From Arenibacter hampyeongensis (GTDB lineage: Bacteria; Bacteroidota; Bacteroidia; Flavobacteriales; Flavobacteriaceae): a DNA stretch of 45,435 nucleotides. Numbering within the stretch: the stretch's first letter is position 1; every line of letters begins with the position of its first letter. Below are positions 35,179 to 45,435 of this stretch, in pieces. The translations under genes and the position numbers were made by a program. The notes beneath the pieces were generated by a model. It had not been told where the DNA came from and made no database searches. It worked only from the letters and a program-made list of their open reading frames with translations. The stretch spans positions 1-45,435 of the forward strand of contig NZ_PIOB01000016.1 in assembly GCF_002909255.1 (NCBI RefSeq). Reading direction: 5' to 3'.

Positions 35179-37473
35179 ATGAGCAAGCAGAAGACCAGAA
35201 GGGAAGCTTTAGTATATCATGCCAAGCCTCAACCCGGTAAAATAAAAATTGTACCTACCAAACCATACGCTACTCAAAGGGATTTAGGTCTTGCTTATTC
35301 TCCAGGAGTGGCAGAGCCCTGTCTGGAAATTGCCAAGAACAAGGATAACGTATATAAGTATACGGCCAAGGGAAATATAGTGGCGGTAATTTCCAATGGA
35401 ACTGCTGTACTTGGATTGGGCAATATAGGTCCCGAGGCATCCAAGCCGGTGATGGAAGGAAAATGTCTTTTGTTCAAGATTTTCGCTGATATTGATGGAA
35501 TTGATATTGAATTGGATACCACTGATGTTGAAAAATTTATAGAAACGGTTAAGATAATATCCCCAACCTTCGGCGGTATTAATTTGGAAGACATAAAAGC
35601 GCCTGAAGCTTTTGAAATTGAAAGACGATTAAAAGAGGAATTGGATATCCCGGTAATGCACGATGATCAGCATGGAACAGCGATTATATCATCCGCTGCC
35701 CTTCTGAACGCATTGGTACTTACCAAGAAAAAAATAAGTAAGGTCCGTATAGTGGTAAGTGGGGCAGGTGCTGCCGCAGTTTCATGTACACGGCTATATA
35801 AGGCATTTGGGGCCAGTGACAAGAATATAGTAATGTTGGATAGTAAAGGGGTGATCCGAAGTGATCGCGATACTTTATCCCCAGAAAAATTGGAGTTTGC
35901 CACGGATAGGAAAATTGACACTTTGGAAGAAGCCATGAAAGGTGCCGATGTTTTTATTGGCCTTTCCGTGAAGGATATCGTTTCTGCGGAAATGTTACTA
36001 TCCATGGCCAAAGACCCAATTGTGTTTGCAATGGCCAACCCCGATCCGGAAATAGAATATAATCTGGCGATAAAAACCAGAAAGGATATAATTATGGCAA
36101 CGGGAAGATCCGACCATCCTAATCAAGTAAACAATGTTTTGGGATTTCCTTTTATATTTAGAGGAGCCCTGGATGTAAGGGCCACCAAAATTAACGAAGC
36201 TATGAAAATGGCGGCCGTAAAGGCATTGGCGGAGCTCACCAAGGCGCCTGTCCCGGAACAGGTTAATATCGCATACGGACAAACCAGATTAACCTTTGGG
36301 AGAGAATATATTATTCCCAAGCCTTTTGATCCCAGGTTAATTTCTGAAATTCCTCCTGCAGTAGCAAAAGCTGCAATGGAAAGTGGTGTGGCCAAAATGC
36401 CTATTGATGATTGGGATAAATACAGAGAGGAGCTACTACAGCGCTCTGGTAACGACAACAAAATAGTTCGATTGCTGCACGACCGTGCCCGAATGAACCC
36501 TAAAAAGGTTGTTTATGCGGAGGCTGATCATTTGGACGTTCTTAAAGCGGCCCAAATTGCGTATGAAGAAGGAATCGCGACGCCAATTTTATTGGGGAAT
36601 AAGGTGGTTATTGCGGAATTGATGAAGGAACTCGAATTTGATGCCGATATTCTTGTCATAGATTCCCATGCCGATGAAGCCAATGATAAAAGAAATTATT
36701 ATGCTACCAAATATTTTGAAAATAGACAGCGTAGCGGGGTAAGTCTGTTCGGGGCCCGTGCCAAGATGAAGGAACGTAATTATTTTGCCGCAATGATGGT
36801 CCTGGAGGGGGATGCGGATGGAATGATTTCAGGATATTCCAGAGCTTACCCAACCGTGGTAAAACCAGTATTCGAGGTAATAGGAAGAGCGGCCAACGTT
36901 AAAAAGGTGTCAACCGTTAACATTATGATTACAGAAAGAGGGCCGTTATTTTTGGCGGATACCTCGATTAATATTGACCCCAGTGCAGAGGAAATTGCAG
37001 AAATTGCAAAAATGACCGCAAATGTAGCGACTACCTTTGGTTTTAGCCCTGTTATGGCCTTGTTATCCTATGCCAATTTCGGATCTTCAACCCATCCCAG
37101 AGCAACAAAAGTTAGGGAAGCGGCGAAAATTTTGCACGCTTCAAACCCTGAATTGGTGGTAGACGGTGAAATACAAATCGATTTCGCATTGAATAAGGAC
37201 CTGCACCAGGGGAAATTCCCTTTTTCTAAATTATCCGGTAAGAAGGTAAATACTTTAATTTTTCCAAATTTGGAGTCGGCAAACATAACCTACAAGTTAT
37301 TGAAAGAATTGAACCAAGCGGATTCCATAGGGCCAATAATGGTAGGTTTAAGACGGTCTGTGCATATCCTTCAATTAGGGGCCAGTGTGGACGAGATGGT
37401 CAATATGACCGCTGTTGCCGTTATTGATGCCCAAGAAAGGGAGAAAAGGAAAATGGCAAAGGCCAAAAAGTAA
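35179..37473 (+). CDS. maeB: NADP-dependent malic enzyme with phosphotransacetylase-like C-terminal domain
   Basis: A 764-residue two-domain protein. Residues about 1-425 are malic enzyme (LAYSPGVAEPC with the conserved Tyr40; VMHDDQHGTAII at about 159-170; nucleotide-binding fold from about 190), which decarboxylates malate to pyruvate with NADP. Residues about 430-764 match phosphate acetyltransferase, a regulatory domain in MaeB that binds acetyl-CoA and lacks transferase activity. Length equals E. coli MaeB (about 759). The domain order is normal. It has its own promoter and is followed by ruvA 66 bp later. Confidence 0.95.
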   Translation: MSKQKTRREALVYHAKPQPGKIKIVPTKPYATQRDLGLAYSPGVAEPCLEIAKNKDNVYKYTAKGNIVAVISNGTAVLGLGNIGPEASKPVMEGKCLLFKIFADIDGIDIELDTTDVEKFIETVKIISPTFGGINLEDIKAPEAFEIERRLKEELDIPVMHDDQHGTAIISSAALLNALVLTKKKISKVRIVVSGAGAAAVSCTRLYKAFGASDKNIVMLDSKGVIRSDRDTLSPEKLEFATDRKIDTLEEAMKGADVFIGLSVKDIVSAEMLLSMAKDPIVFAMANPDPEIEYNLAIKTRKDIIMATGRSDHPNQVNNVLGFPFIFRGALDVRATKINEAMKMAAVKALAELTKAPVPEQVNIAYGQTRLTFGREYIIPKPFDPRLISEIPPAVAKAAMESGVAKMPIDDWDKYREELLQRSGNDNKIVRLLHDRARMNPKKVVYAEADHLDVLKAAQIAYEEGIATPILLGNKVVIAELMKELEFDADILVIDSHADEANDKRNYYATKYFENRQRSGVSLFGARAKMKERNYFAAMMVLEGDADGMISGYSRAYPTVVKPVFEVIGRAANVKKVSTVNIMITERGPLFLADTSINIDPSAEEIAEIAKMTANVATTFGFSPVMALLSYANFGSSTHPRATKVREAAKILHASNPELVVDGEIQIDFALNKDLHQGKFPFSKLSGKKVNTLIFPNLESANITYKLLKELNQADSIGPIMVGLRRSVHILQLGASVDEMVNMTAVAVIDAQEREKRKMAKAKK

Positions 37474-37539
37474 TATCATTGAAAAAATCTCAATTCTCAA
37501 GAAGTTCCGAATACTGAACCCTGAAACCAGAAATAAATA

Positions 37540-38121
37540 ATGATTACCCATTTAAAAGGAAAACTTGTTGAAAAAAATCCAACCCATATTGTAATAGAGT
37601 GTGCAGGTGTCGGATATTTTGTAAATATTTCGTTGCACACATTTTCAAAAATTGGGGATTCGGAAAATATACAACTATACACCCATCTCCAGGTAAAGGA
37701 GGATTCACATACCTTGTTCGGTTTCTCGGAGAAGTCGGAGCGCGAGATATTTAGATTGTTGTTGTCCGTTTCCGGAATAGGGTCAAGTACTGCAAGGACA
37801 ATGTTGTCGTCCTTGTCTCCCGGCCAAATAAGGGACGCCATTGCAACCGGAGATGTGCCAACCATTCAAGGGATAAAGGGTATTGGTGCCAAAACGGCCC
37901 AGCGAGTAATTTTGGACCTAAAAGACAAGGTTTTAAAAGTCTACGATATTGATGAACTTTCCGCCCCGTCAAACAATACAAATAAAGATGAAGCGTTATC
38001 TGCATTAGAGGTTCTTGGATTTGTTCGCAAACAAGCTGAAAAAGTTGTGGACAAGGTAGTAGGCCAAGACCCTGGACTAAGCGTAGAGGACATTATAAAA
38101 TTTGCGCTTAAAAATTTATAA
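37540..38121 (+). CDS. ruvA: Holliday junction branch migration protein RuvA
   Basis: A 193-residue protein that forms the DNA-binding tetramer holding the Holliday junction for RuvB. It has the N-terminal OB fold (MITHLKGKLVEKNPTHIVIEC), two helix-hairpin-helix motifs (VSGIGSSTARTML and IKGIGAKTAQRVILDLKDK, near 78-90 and 112-130) and the flexible C-terminal domain that binds RuvB (ALSALEVLGFVRKQAEKVV). Length is normal. It lies just before sprA, an order common in Flavobacteriia. Confidence 0.97.
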   Translation: MITHLKGKLVEKNPTHIVIECAGVGYFVNISLHTFSKIGDSENIQLYTHLQVKEDSHTLFGFSEKSEREIFRLLLSVSGIGSSTARTMLSSLSPGQIRDAIATGDVPTIQGIKGIGAKTAQRVILDLKDKVLKVYDIDELSAPSNNTNKDEALSALEVLGFVRKQAEKVVDKVVGQDPGLSVEDIIKFALKNL

Positions 38122-38126
38122 CAAGT

Positions 38127-41100
38127 TTGAAAAAAGGGGCAAAAATTTATCTTAAATCATTATTTAAGCTTACTATCCTATTCTTTGTTTTCTTCACCGC
38201 AACGGAATCTTCCTTTGCTCAGGAAACAGAGGTGGAAGATACTAACGAGCAGGAATTGGACACGCTTCAAACCGGTGTTGCCTTGGGGAAATTGAAAATG
38301 GAAAACCCCGATAGCATTATTTCCAAATATACTTATGATCCCAATCTGGACAGATATATTTATACTGTAAGTGTTGGCGATTTTGATATTAGCTACCCAG
38401 TTATACTTACACCGGCCCAATATATGGAGCTAGTACGCCGTGAAGGCATGAAATCTTATTTTAAGGAAAAAATTGATGCATTTTCAGGTAAAAAGGAAGG
38501 TAGTGAGGAAGCTCGTAAAAATTTACTGCCCAACTTTTATGTAAACAATAGTTTTTTTGAAAGTGTTTTTGGCGGAAATACGATCGAGGTTATTCCCCAG
38601 GGTTCTGTGGCAATGGATTTAGGGGTTATTTGGCAAAAAAACGACAATCCTTCCCTGTCCCCAAGAAACCGAACTAACCTTTCCTTCGATTTTGATCAAC
38701 GTATAAGTCTAAGTATGTTGGGCAAAATAGGGGAACGGTTACAGGTTACTGCCAATTACGATACCGAGGCAACCTTCGATTTCCAGAATTTGGTAAAATT
38801 GGACTATACGCCCTCGGAGGATGATATCCTTCAAAAAATTGAAGTCGGTAATGTTAGTATGCCCCTTAACAGTTCCCTGATTACAGGAGCGCAGAGTTTA
38901 TTTGGGGTGAAAACGGAATTGCAATTCGGCAAGACCAGGGTTACAGCAGTTTTTTCGGAACAAAGGTCACAGAGCAATACCGTAGTTGCGCAAGGAGGAG
39001 GTACAGTGAACGACTTTGAACTAAGAGCCCAGGATTATGACGAGGACAAACACTTTTTTCTAGCACATTACTTTAGGGACAATTATGATGCTGCACTTGT
39101 TAATTATCCATATATAAGGAGTCAGGTCCAAATTACCAGATTGGAGGTTTGGGTTACCAACAGAAGTCAGCAAACTTTAAATGTCAGAAATATTGTTGCC
39201 ATTCAGGATTTGGGTGAGGTGCAACCTGGAAAGACCAGAATAGGACAAAATAACGGGGATCCAGCCGGATTCTTTAATAATTCTGCCGCTGGTAATTTAC
39301 CTAGAAACGGCGCCAACGATTACGATCCCTTGCAAATGGGGTCAGGTGGAGTCCTTACAAGCAATGTTCGCGATATAGCTACCGTACAGTCTGGTTTTAA
39401 TATACCAGGATATACTGTAAATCAAGGGTTTGATTATGCAATCCTGGAAAATGCCCGTAAACTGGAACAAGGTCGGGACTTTACATTTAATGCCCAGCTG
39501 GGATATATTTCCTTAAACCAAAGATTGAGCAATGATGAAGTTTTAGGGGTTGCCTTTCAGTATACCTTTAACGGTGAAGTCTATCAGGTGGGTGAGTTTG
39601 CCAATGGTAGTGTAGATGCCACAACGGTATCACCAGGAGCTGAAATTCCAGTAAACAATAATACCCTAATACTTAAATTGCTAAAGAGCAATATCACCAA
39701 TGTTGTGGATCCAATCTGGGATCTGATGATGAAGAATATTTATTCCACTGGAGCTTATCAATTAAGTCAGGAGGATTTTAAGTTAAACATTTTATATACC
39801 GAAACCACTCCTAGAAATTATATTACCCCTGCGGAATCCGGAGTTGGTTCTGGTTGGCCAACAACTCCTAAGCCTTTGGAGGAAAGGATTTTATTGGATG
39901 TGTTTAATCTGGATAGGTTAAATTCTTATAACGACCTTCAAAATGGTGGGGATGGCTTTTTTGATTATGTGGAAGGTATTACCATTGACTCGCAAACGGG
40001 AAGTATAATATTTACGAAGGTGGAGCCATTTGGCGAATACTTATTTGATCTCCTAGGGGGAGGAACCTATGATGTTGATGATGACCAGGGTTATAATGCA
40101 AATCAGGAGAAGTACGTATTTAGGAACATGTATGCCCTTCCTACGGCGGCGGCGCAGCAGGATGCCGAAAAAAATAAATTCATTTTAAAAGGTACCTATA
40201 AGTCACAGGGAACCAATGGTATTCCAATCGGTGCATTTAATGTGCCTAGGGGATCGGTAAGGGTTACGGCCGGTGGTCGACAGCTGCAGGAAGGCATAGA
40301 CTATACGGTAAACTATCAATCGGGTACAGTTCAGATATTGGATCCAAGCTTGGAAGCTTCCAACACCCCCATCAATATCTCTGTTGAAAATAATGCTGTT
40401 TTTGGTCAGCAAACAAGGCGTTTTACCGGAGTGAATGTCGAGCATCAATTCAATAAGAACTTTGTGTTGGGCGGTACTTTATTAAACCTGAACGAGAAAC
40501 CTCTAACCCAAAAATCCAATTATGGTATTGAGCCGGTGAACAATACGATATTCGGTTTGAACAGTAATTTCTCTACAGAAGTTCCTTTCCTGACCAGATT
40601 GGCGAATAAATTACCAAACATTGATACCGATGTTCCGTCCAATTTATCGGTGCGGGGCGAAGTGGCCTTTTTAAGTCCGGGCTCACCTAAGAATGCGGAT
40701 TTTGAGGGAGAAACCACTACTTATTTGGATGATTTTGAGGGTGCACAATCCTTAATCGATATTCGATCATTCCTCGGATGGTCCATGGCCAGCCCGCCTT
40801 TGGAATACATGACCGGTACCAATAGTTTGGAATCTGGATATGGAAGGGCTAAAATGGCATGGTATACCGTGGATCCCATTTTTTATTCCAATCAACGTCC
40901 AACGGCATTAAGTGATGATGATATTTCCACTAACGAGACCAGAAGGATCTATATACAAGACGTTTTTAATCAAGATGTTCCACAAGGACAGACTTTGGCA
41001 CAAAACACCTTGGATATTGCTTATTATCCCAATGTAAAAGGTCCCTACAACGCAAACCCTGATTTTACTACGGAACAGCCTCAAGATAAATGGGCCGGAA

Positions 41101-44100
41101 TAATGAGATCTTTGAGTAGCACCAATTTTGAGCAGTCCAACGTGGAATACGTTCAATTTTGGGTGTTAGATCCCTATGTGGATGGTATTGCAACAAGTGC
41201 CGGTGATTTGGTGATCAACTTTGGAAATATTTCAGAGGATATCCTGCCTGATGGAAGAAAGCAGTATGAAAACGGATTACCTGTAAATCCTGTTTCCAAT
41301 GATCTAACCTATAAAACAAATTGGGGTAAGGTTCCTGCAACCCAATCCCTGGTATATGCTTTTGACGCAGATCAGAACAACAGGGGGTTACAGGATATTG
41401 GTTTTGATGGTTTAAATGATGCCGATGAGGCAACCTATACCTTTGAGGGAGGATTAACCTATAATGGTCCTGCGGAGGATCCGGCACTGGATAATTACGA
41501 ATATTTCCTGAGCAGGGAAGGGGGCATTTTGGAACGGTATTTAAATTTCAACAACCCAGATGGCAACTCACCGGTTCAATTGAGCAATTCTGACAGAGGT
41601 TCCACAACCTTGCCGGATGTAGAGGATATAGACAGGGACGGAACCATGAATACTGTAAACAGTTATTTTGAGTATCGTATAAATATTAAGCCTGGGACTA
41701 CTATTAATGATAAGTACGTAACGGATATAAAAGAAGGGGTTACCAGATCATTACCCAATGGGAATACCTTGAACGAGCGTTGGATTCAGTACAAGATACC
41801 TTTAACGGACTTTACCGATGCCAAAGGAGGAATAACCGATTTTAGATCTATTAGCTTTATGAGAATGTACCTAACTGGATTCTCCAGTAATGTGGTAATG
41901 CGTTTTGCTACTTTAGATCTGGTGCGCGGAGATTGGCGTACCTATACGAAATCTCTACAGCCCGATGTTGATGGAGACGCTTCGGATGATGGTACTTTAG
42001 TGGATGTAAATGCTGTTAATATTGAAGAAAACGCAAACAGAACGCCAATACCATATGTTTTGCCTCCTGGGGTGCAGCGTGAAAGACTTAACAATAACAA
42101 TACCATTATCAGGCAGAATGAACAGTCTTTGTCTTTTGTGGTCGAGAATTTGGAACCACAGGATTCTAGAGGGGTATTTAAAAATTTGAATATTGACATT
42201 AGGCAGTATAAACGTTTGAAAATGTTTATACATGCCGAAGAGATTGTGGAGACCGATTATGCCAACGACGAGACTCCCTTGGTAGGTTTTATTAGAATAG
42301 GTTCGGATTTTTCCCAGAATTATTATCAGATAGAGTTACCCTTGCAATTAACGCCTTATGGTACCAGTTCGGACAGCGAAATTTGGCCCGATGTAAATCA
42401 ACTGGATCTCTCATTGGATGATTTGTCCAAGGTAAAATCCGCTGGAATCGCAGCGCAGACCCTGAGCACTATTAATTATTACGAAATTAATAATGGGGAA
42501 GTGATTCAGGTAAATGAATTTGATCCCAGGACGCTTGGGAATTTGCGTATCGGTATTCGTGGAAACCCTTCTTTGGGCAGTATTCGAAGTGTAATGGTCG
42601 GGGTGAAGAATGATGACAACCTTCCGGCTAGGGGCGAGGTGTGGTTTAATGAATTGCGACTTTCAGGATTGGATAATAATGGAGGATGGGCAGCAATCGC
42701 TGCAATGGATATGAACATGGCAGACTTTGCCAGTGTTTCCGCAACCGGTAGTAAAAGTACCTCCGGATTCGGTGCCATTGATCAAATGCCGAATGAAAGG
42801 GCGCGTGAAGATGCTATCTCCTATGATGTAGTCACCAATGTGAATATTGGTCAATTGTTTCCAAAAAAATGGGGTATACAACTGCCATTTAATTACGGTA
42901 TTTCCGAGCAGATGATAACTCCGGAATTCGATCCCGTTTATGATGATCTTAAATTGGAGGACCGCATTGCAGCTGCAGAAACCCCTGAAGATGCAGAGGC
43001 TATAAAACAACAGGGAGAAGATTATACAAAAAGGACCAGTATCAACTTTATAGGGGTTAGTAAGGATAGAGGGGAAGAGGCCGATGCAAACTTTTACGAT
43101 ATAGAAAACTTTACCTTCAATTATTCCTACAATGAGGTAAACCATAGGGATTTTGAGATCGATGAATTAAAGGATCAAAATGTGGTGACCGGATTTGTGT
43201 ACAACCATAATTTTAAACCTGTAACCGTGGAGCCTTTTGCAAAAAAAGATTCCTTGTTTACCGGCAATTATTGGAAATGGTTGAAAGATTTAAATTTGAA
43301 TGTACTGCCTGCCAGTGTTTCCCTTCAATCCAATATAAACAGATCTTTTAACCAACAAAAGTTCAGGGATGTTTTTGAGCCGGGGGTCGAAAAATTAGAT
43401 CTACCATTTTTACAGCAAAGGAACTATCTTTTTAATTGGCAGTATGCTATCAATTATAGCCTAACAAAGTCCTTGCGATTAAATTTAACTGCTTCCAATA
43501 ATAATATTGTAAGGAATTATTTTGAGGAAGATGGAAATTCGGATTCGGATATAAACCAGGCCTTGGGATTGTGGGACGGATTTTTTGACCTTGGAGAACC
43601 CAATAGACATTCTCAGGAGATGCAATTGAATTACGAATTGCCCTTTAATAAAATCCCCGCGTTTAGTTTTATTAATTCCCAGTATACCTATACCAGTAAC
43701 TTTGATTGGCAAAGGGGAGGGGATGCTTTGCGCCAAGTGGCTGGAGAGGATATTAATACAGTGCAGAATGCGAGTACCCATAATTTAACAGCTTCCTTGA
43801 CCATGCAAAAATTCTATGATTTTCTAGGATTGGGCAGAAAGGATACCAAAGCTGCAGCTAAGAAACCGGTTCGTTTGGACAAGGGGGGTAATGCGGCATC
43901 AAAGGAAGATGATAATGAAGTTAAAAAGTCGAGCGGTGCCGGATATAATGCCTTTATAGATGTGCTTACCATGGTGAAGCGGGTAAATGTTACCTATAGC
44001 CAAAATGATGGTAAGGTATTGCCCGGGTATACGAGGTCTGTAGGCTTTATAGGTACGGCAAAACCAACAATTGGATTTGTTTTTGGAAGTCAGGCCGATG

Positions 44101-45308
44101 TTAGGTATGAGGCGGCAAGGAATGGTTGGTTGACCACTTTTCAAGAGTTTAACCAGCAATATATAGAAAATAGCAATAAACAGTTGAATATAACGGCAAC
44201 AGCTCAGCCCACGAGGGATTTAACCATTGACCTTGTAGCGGATAGGCAATCTTCGGAGAGTTATCAGGAGACTTTTAATGTGGAAGATCTGGGTAATAGC
44301 ACATATGAATATTTGAATTTGTTGGGGAATAACTATGGCAATTTTAGTATTTCTACTTTAATGATTGGTACGGTATTTAGTCAAGGAGATGAATTTAATT
44401 CGGACAATTTTGAAACTTTCAAGCAAAATAGGATTACAGTGGCCAATAGAATTGTATCTGAAAGAAACCATGATACCGGTGTGGTGGATGCTGATGGTTT
44501 TCCGGAAAGATATGGTAAAACAAGTCAGGATGTTTTATTGCCTGCTTTTTTTGCTGCTTATACAGGGAAAGATCCCAACAAGGTGAGCTTGGACGCTTTT
44601 AGGAATATTCCAATTCCCAACTGGAACATTAAATATACTGGATTAATGCGCAATCCTTGGTTCAAGGAAAAATTTAAACGTTTTTCTTTAAGCCACGGAT
44701 ATAGGTCGGCTTATAGTATAAATTCATTCCAGACCAATTTAACGCGTACCCAGTTGATCAATGAGGGTCTAGAGCCTATAAATCAGGAAAATCAAGATTT
44801 TTTACCGGTTAATATTATGAACAATGTGGTGCTGACGGATCAGTTTAATCCATTGATGCGGGTAGATTTCGAAATGCAAAATTCACTTAGTGTCCTAGCG
44901 GAAATCAGAACAGAAAGGATGATGTCCTTAAGTTTTGATAATAATTTGATGACAGAGATCAATGGTAGGGATTATACGATTGGACTTGGTTATCGCTTTA
45001 AGGATGTGAAATTTGTAACCAATATAGGAGGGGAGAAGCAAAGGTTAAAGGGCGATTTAAATCTTAAAGCAGACCTAACCCTAAGGGATAATATTACCAT
45101 TATTCGAAACTTGGATATTGACAACAATCAAATTACTTCAGGACAAAATATAGTGTCACTTAAATTCGTGGCAGATTACGCCTTGAGCAAAAGTTTAAAT
45201 GCGCTTTTCTTTTACGATCATTCATTTTCCAAATTTGCTGTTTCAACTGCCTTCCCTCAAACTTCGATAAATACCGGATTTACTTTGAGGTATAATTTCG
45301 GTAATTAG
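38127..45308 (+). CDS. sprA: Type IX secretion outer-membrane translocon SprA (gliding motility)
   Basis: A 2393-residue outer-membrane protein, the size of SprA/Sov (about 2400). It begins with TTG at 38127, 5 bp after the ruvA stop, and has a Sec signal peptide (MKKGAKIYLKS ... SSFAQ, about 1-31). The N-terminal region includes EVIPQGSVAMDLGV and the repeated YDTEATFDFQNL-type barrel strands; C-terminal strands end TGFTLRYNFGN with an aromatic-rich end typical of barrels. SprA forms the giant beta-barrel pore through which T9SS cargo passes, and its loss abolishes gliding in Flavobacterium. No frameshift seen. Transcribed with ruvA. Confidence 0.96.
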   Translation: MKKGAKIYLKSLFKLTILFFVFFTATESSFAQETEVEDTNEQELDTLQTGVALGKLKMENPDSIISKYTYDPNLDRYIYTVSVGDFDISYPVILTPAQYMELVRREGMKSYFKEKIDAFSGKKEGSEEARKNLLPNFYVNNSFFESVFGGNTIEVIPQGSVAMDLGVIWQKNDNPSLSPRNRTNLSFDFDQRISLSMLGKIGERLQVTANYDTEATFDFQNLVKLDYTPSEDDILQKIEVGNVSMPLNSSLITGAQSLFGVKTELQFGKTRVTAVFSEQRSQSNTVVAQGGGTVNDFELRAQDYDEDKHFFLAHYFRDNYDAALVNYPYIRSQVQITRLEVWVTNRSQQTLNVRNIVAIQDLGEVQPGKTRIGQNNGDPAGFFNNSAAGNLPRNGANDYDPLQMGSGGVLTSNVRDIATVQSGFNIPGYTVNQGFDYAILENARKLEQGRDFTFNAQLGYISLNQRLSNDEVLGVAFQYTFNGEVYQVGEFANGSVDATTVSPGAEIPVNNNTLILKLLKSNITNVVDPIWDLMMKNIYSTGAYQLSQEDFKLNILYTETTPRNYITPAESGVGSGWPTTPKPLEERILLDVFNLDRLNSYNDLQNGGDGFFDYVEGITIDSQTGSIIFTKVEPFGEYLFDLLGGGTYDVDDDQGYNANQEKYVFRNMYALPTAAAQQDAEKNKFILKGTYKSQGTNGIPIGAFNVPRGSVRVTAGGRQLQEGIDYTVNYQSGTVQILDPSLEASNTPINISVENNAVFGQQTRRFTGVNVEHQFNKNFVLGGTLLNLNEKPLTQKSNYGIEPVNNTIFGLNSNFSTEVPFLTRLANKLPNIDTDVPSNLSVRGEVAFLSPGSPKNADFEGETTTYLDDFEGAQSLIDIRSFLGWSMASPPLEYMTGTNSLESGYGRAKMAWYTVDPIFYSNQRPTALSDDDISTNETRRIYIQDVFNQDVPQGQTLAQNTLDIAYYPNVKGPYNANPDFTTEQPQDKWAGIMRSLSSTNFEQSNVEYVQFWVLDPYVDGIATSAGDLVINFGNISEDILPDGRKQYENGLPVNPVSNDLTYKTNWGKVPATQSLVYAFDADQNNRGLQDIGFDGLNDADEATYTFEGGLTYNGPAEDPALDNYEYFLSREGGILERYLNFNNPDGNSPVQLSNSDRGSTTLPDVEDIDRDGTMNTVNSYFEYRINIKPGTTINDKYVTDIKEGVTRSLPNGNTLNERWIQYKIPLTDFTDAKGGITDFRSISFMRMYLTGFSSNVVMRFATLDLVRGDWRTYTKSLQPDVDGDASDDGTLVDVNAVNIEENANRTPIPYVLPPGVQRERLNNNNTIIRQNEQSLSFVVENLEPQDSRGVFKNLNIDIRQYKRLKMFIHAEEIVETDYANDETPLVGFIRIGSDFSQNYYQIELPLQLTPYGTSSDSEIWPDVNQLDLSLDDLSKVKSAGIAAQTLSTINYYEINNGEVIQVNEFDPRTLGNLRIGIRGNPSLGSIRSVMVGVKNDDNLPARGEVWFNELRLSGLDNNGGWAAIAAMDMNMADFASVSATGSKSTSGFGAIDQMPNERAREDAISYDVVTNVNIGQLFPKKWGIQLPFNYGISEQMITPEFDPVYDDLKLEDRIAAAETPEDAEAIKQQGEDYTKRTSINFIGVSKDRGEEADANFYDIENFTFNYSYNEVNHRDFEIDELKDQNVVTGFVYNHNFKPVTVEPFAKKDSLFTGNYWKWLKDLNLNVLPASVSLQSNINRSFNQQKFRDVFEPGVEKLDLPFLQQRNYLFNWQYAINYSLTKSLRLNLTASNNNIVRNYFEEDGNSDSDINQALGLWDGFFDLGEPNRHSQEMQLNYELPFNKIPAFSFINSQYTYTSNFDWQRGGDALRQVAGEDINTVQNASTHNLTASLTMQKFYDFLGLGRKDTKAAAKKPVRLDKGGNAASKEDDNEVKKSSGAGYNAFIDVLTMVKRVNVTYSQNDGKVLPGYTRSVGFIGTAKPTIGFVFGSQADVRYEAARNGWLTTFQEFNQQYIENSNKQLNITATAQPTRDLTIDLVADRQSSESYQETFNVEDLGNSTYEYLNLLGNNYGNFSISTLMIGTVFSQGDEFNSDNFETFKQNRITVANRIVSERNHDTGVVDADGFPERYGKTSQDVLLPAFFAAYTGKDPNKVSLDAFRNIPIPNWNIKYTGLMRNPWFKEKFKRFSLSHGYRSAYSINSFQTNLTRTQLINEGLEPINQENQDFLPVNIMNNVVLTDQFNPLMRVDFEMQNSLSVLAEIRTERMMSLSFDNNLMTEINGRDYTIGLGYRFKDVKFVTNIGGEKQRLKGDLNLKADLTLRDNITIIRNLDIDNNQITSGQNIVSLKFVADYALSKSLNALFFYDHSFSKFAVSTAFPQTSINTGFTLRYNFGN

Positions 45309-45348
45309 TCTTTCCTGTTATAGAAAAGGGGCTTAAAAGGCAGTCATG

Positions 45349-45378
45349 GTCGGAAGATTTTTTCTTCCGACTTTTTTT
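45349..45378 (+). terminator. Rho-independent terminator after sprA
   Basis: GTCGGAAGA (45349-45357) and TCTTCCGAC (45363-45371) form a perfect 9-bp stem with loop TTTTT, followed by TTTTTTT. Confidence 0.9.
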
Positions 45379-45435
45379 GTTTTTTACATCCCCATAATTT
45401 TTGGTCAACTGATTGATTTTCAGGCATTTAACTTG

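Noticed and set aside
1..45435. CRISPR array, toxin-antitoxin or restriction-modification/defence genes
   Set aside because: No regularly spaced repeats and no nuclease, methylase or toxin family recognised among the genes; the element portion visible here carries only relaxase and integrase.

Overview
The window is a piece of a Bacteroidota chromosome, most likely a marine member of the Flavobacteriaceae. The evidence is an alternative complex III (actABCDEF) plus cytochrome oxidase operon, a ruvA-sprA pair (SprA is the gliding/type IX secretion translocon), a GIN-domain (DUF2807) protein, promoters of the TAnnTTTG type instead of a classical -10, low G+C, and non-ATG starts. I cannot name the genus.

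Layout. (1) 1-3840 is the right-hand end of an integrated mobile element: a 5'-truncated relaxase, a tyrosine integrase and, just outside the integrase, a 21-bp tRNA 3'-end fragment followed by the tRNA terminator. This is the expected architecture of an attR site; the intact tRNA (possibly tRNA-Gln) would be at the other end, outside the window. (2) 4115-10743 is a small accessory glycan-related cluster: a dihydrodipicolinate synthase/N-acetylneuraminate lyase-family aldolase with a Tat-like leader and an in-frame TGA near its end, two secreted sialidase-fold (Asp-box) proteins, and a secreted two-domain enzyme joining a GH43-like propeller to a GH29 alpha-L-fucosidase. No SusC/SusD pair is present. 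(3) 11118-15904 is the rimP-nusA-infB translation/transcription operon, behind a promoter and a terminator-like hairpin that may be an attenuator. (4) 15952-16323 is a SPOR-domain protein. (5) 16462-28204 is an eight-gene respiratory operon, actABCDEF-ctaC-ctaD, which would pass electrons from menaquinol through ACIII to a heme-copper oxidase; ctaE (subunit III) is not in it. (6) 28386-34956 holds a GIN-domain protein, a convergent acyl-CoA oxidase, and ruvB-P450-queG in one direction. (7) 35152-45378 holds maeB, ruvA and sprA, closed by a strong terminator.

Regions 3-7 are core genome with well-known families; the unusual content is in regions 1-2 and in domain fusions inside the respiratory operon: an N-terminal monoheme domain on the pentaheme ActA, a helix-hairpin-helix-like tail on the NrfD-like ActC, and His-rich segments in ActF and CtaD. 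I found no CRISPR array, rRNA, complete tRNA or insertion sequence. I did not find clear evidence for a wholly new multi-gene system; the best candidates for a second look are the ActC tail domain, the GH43-like/GH29 fusion beside the two Asp-box proteins, and the rimP leader.
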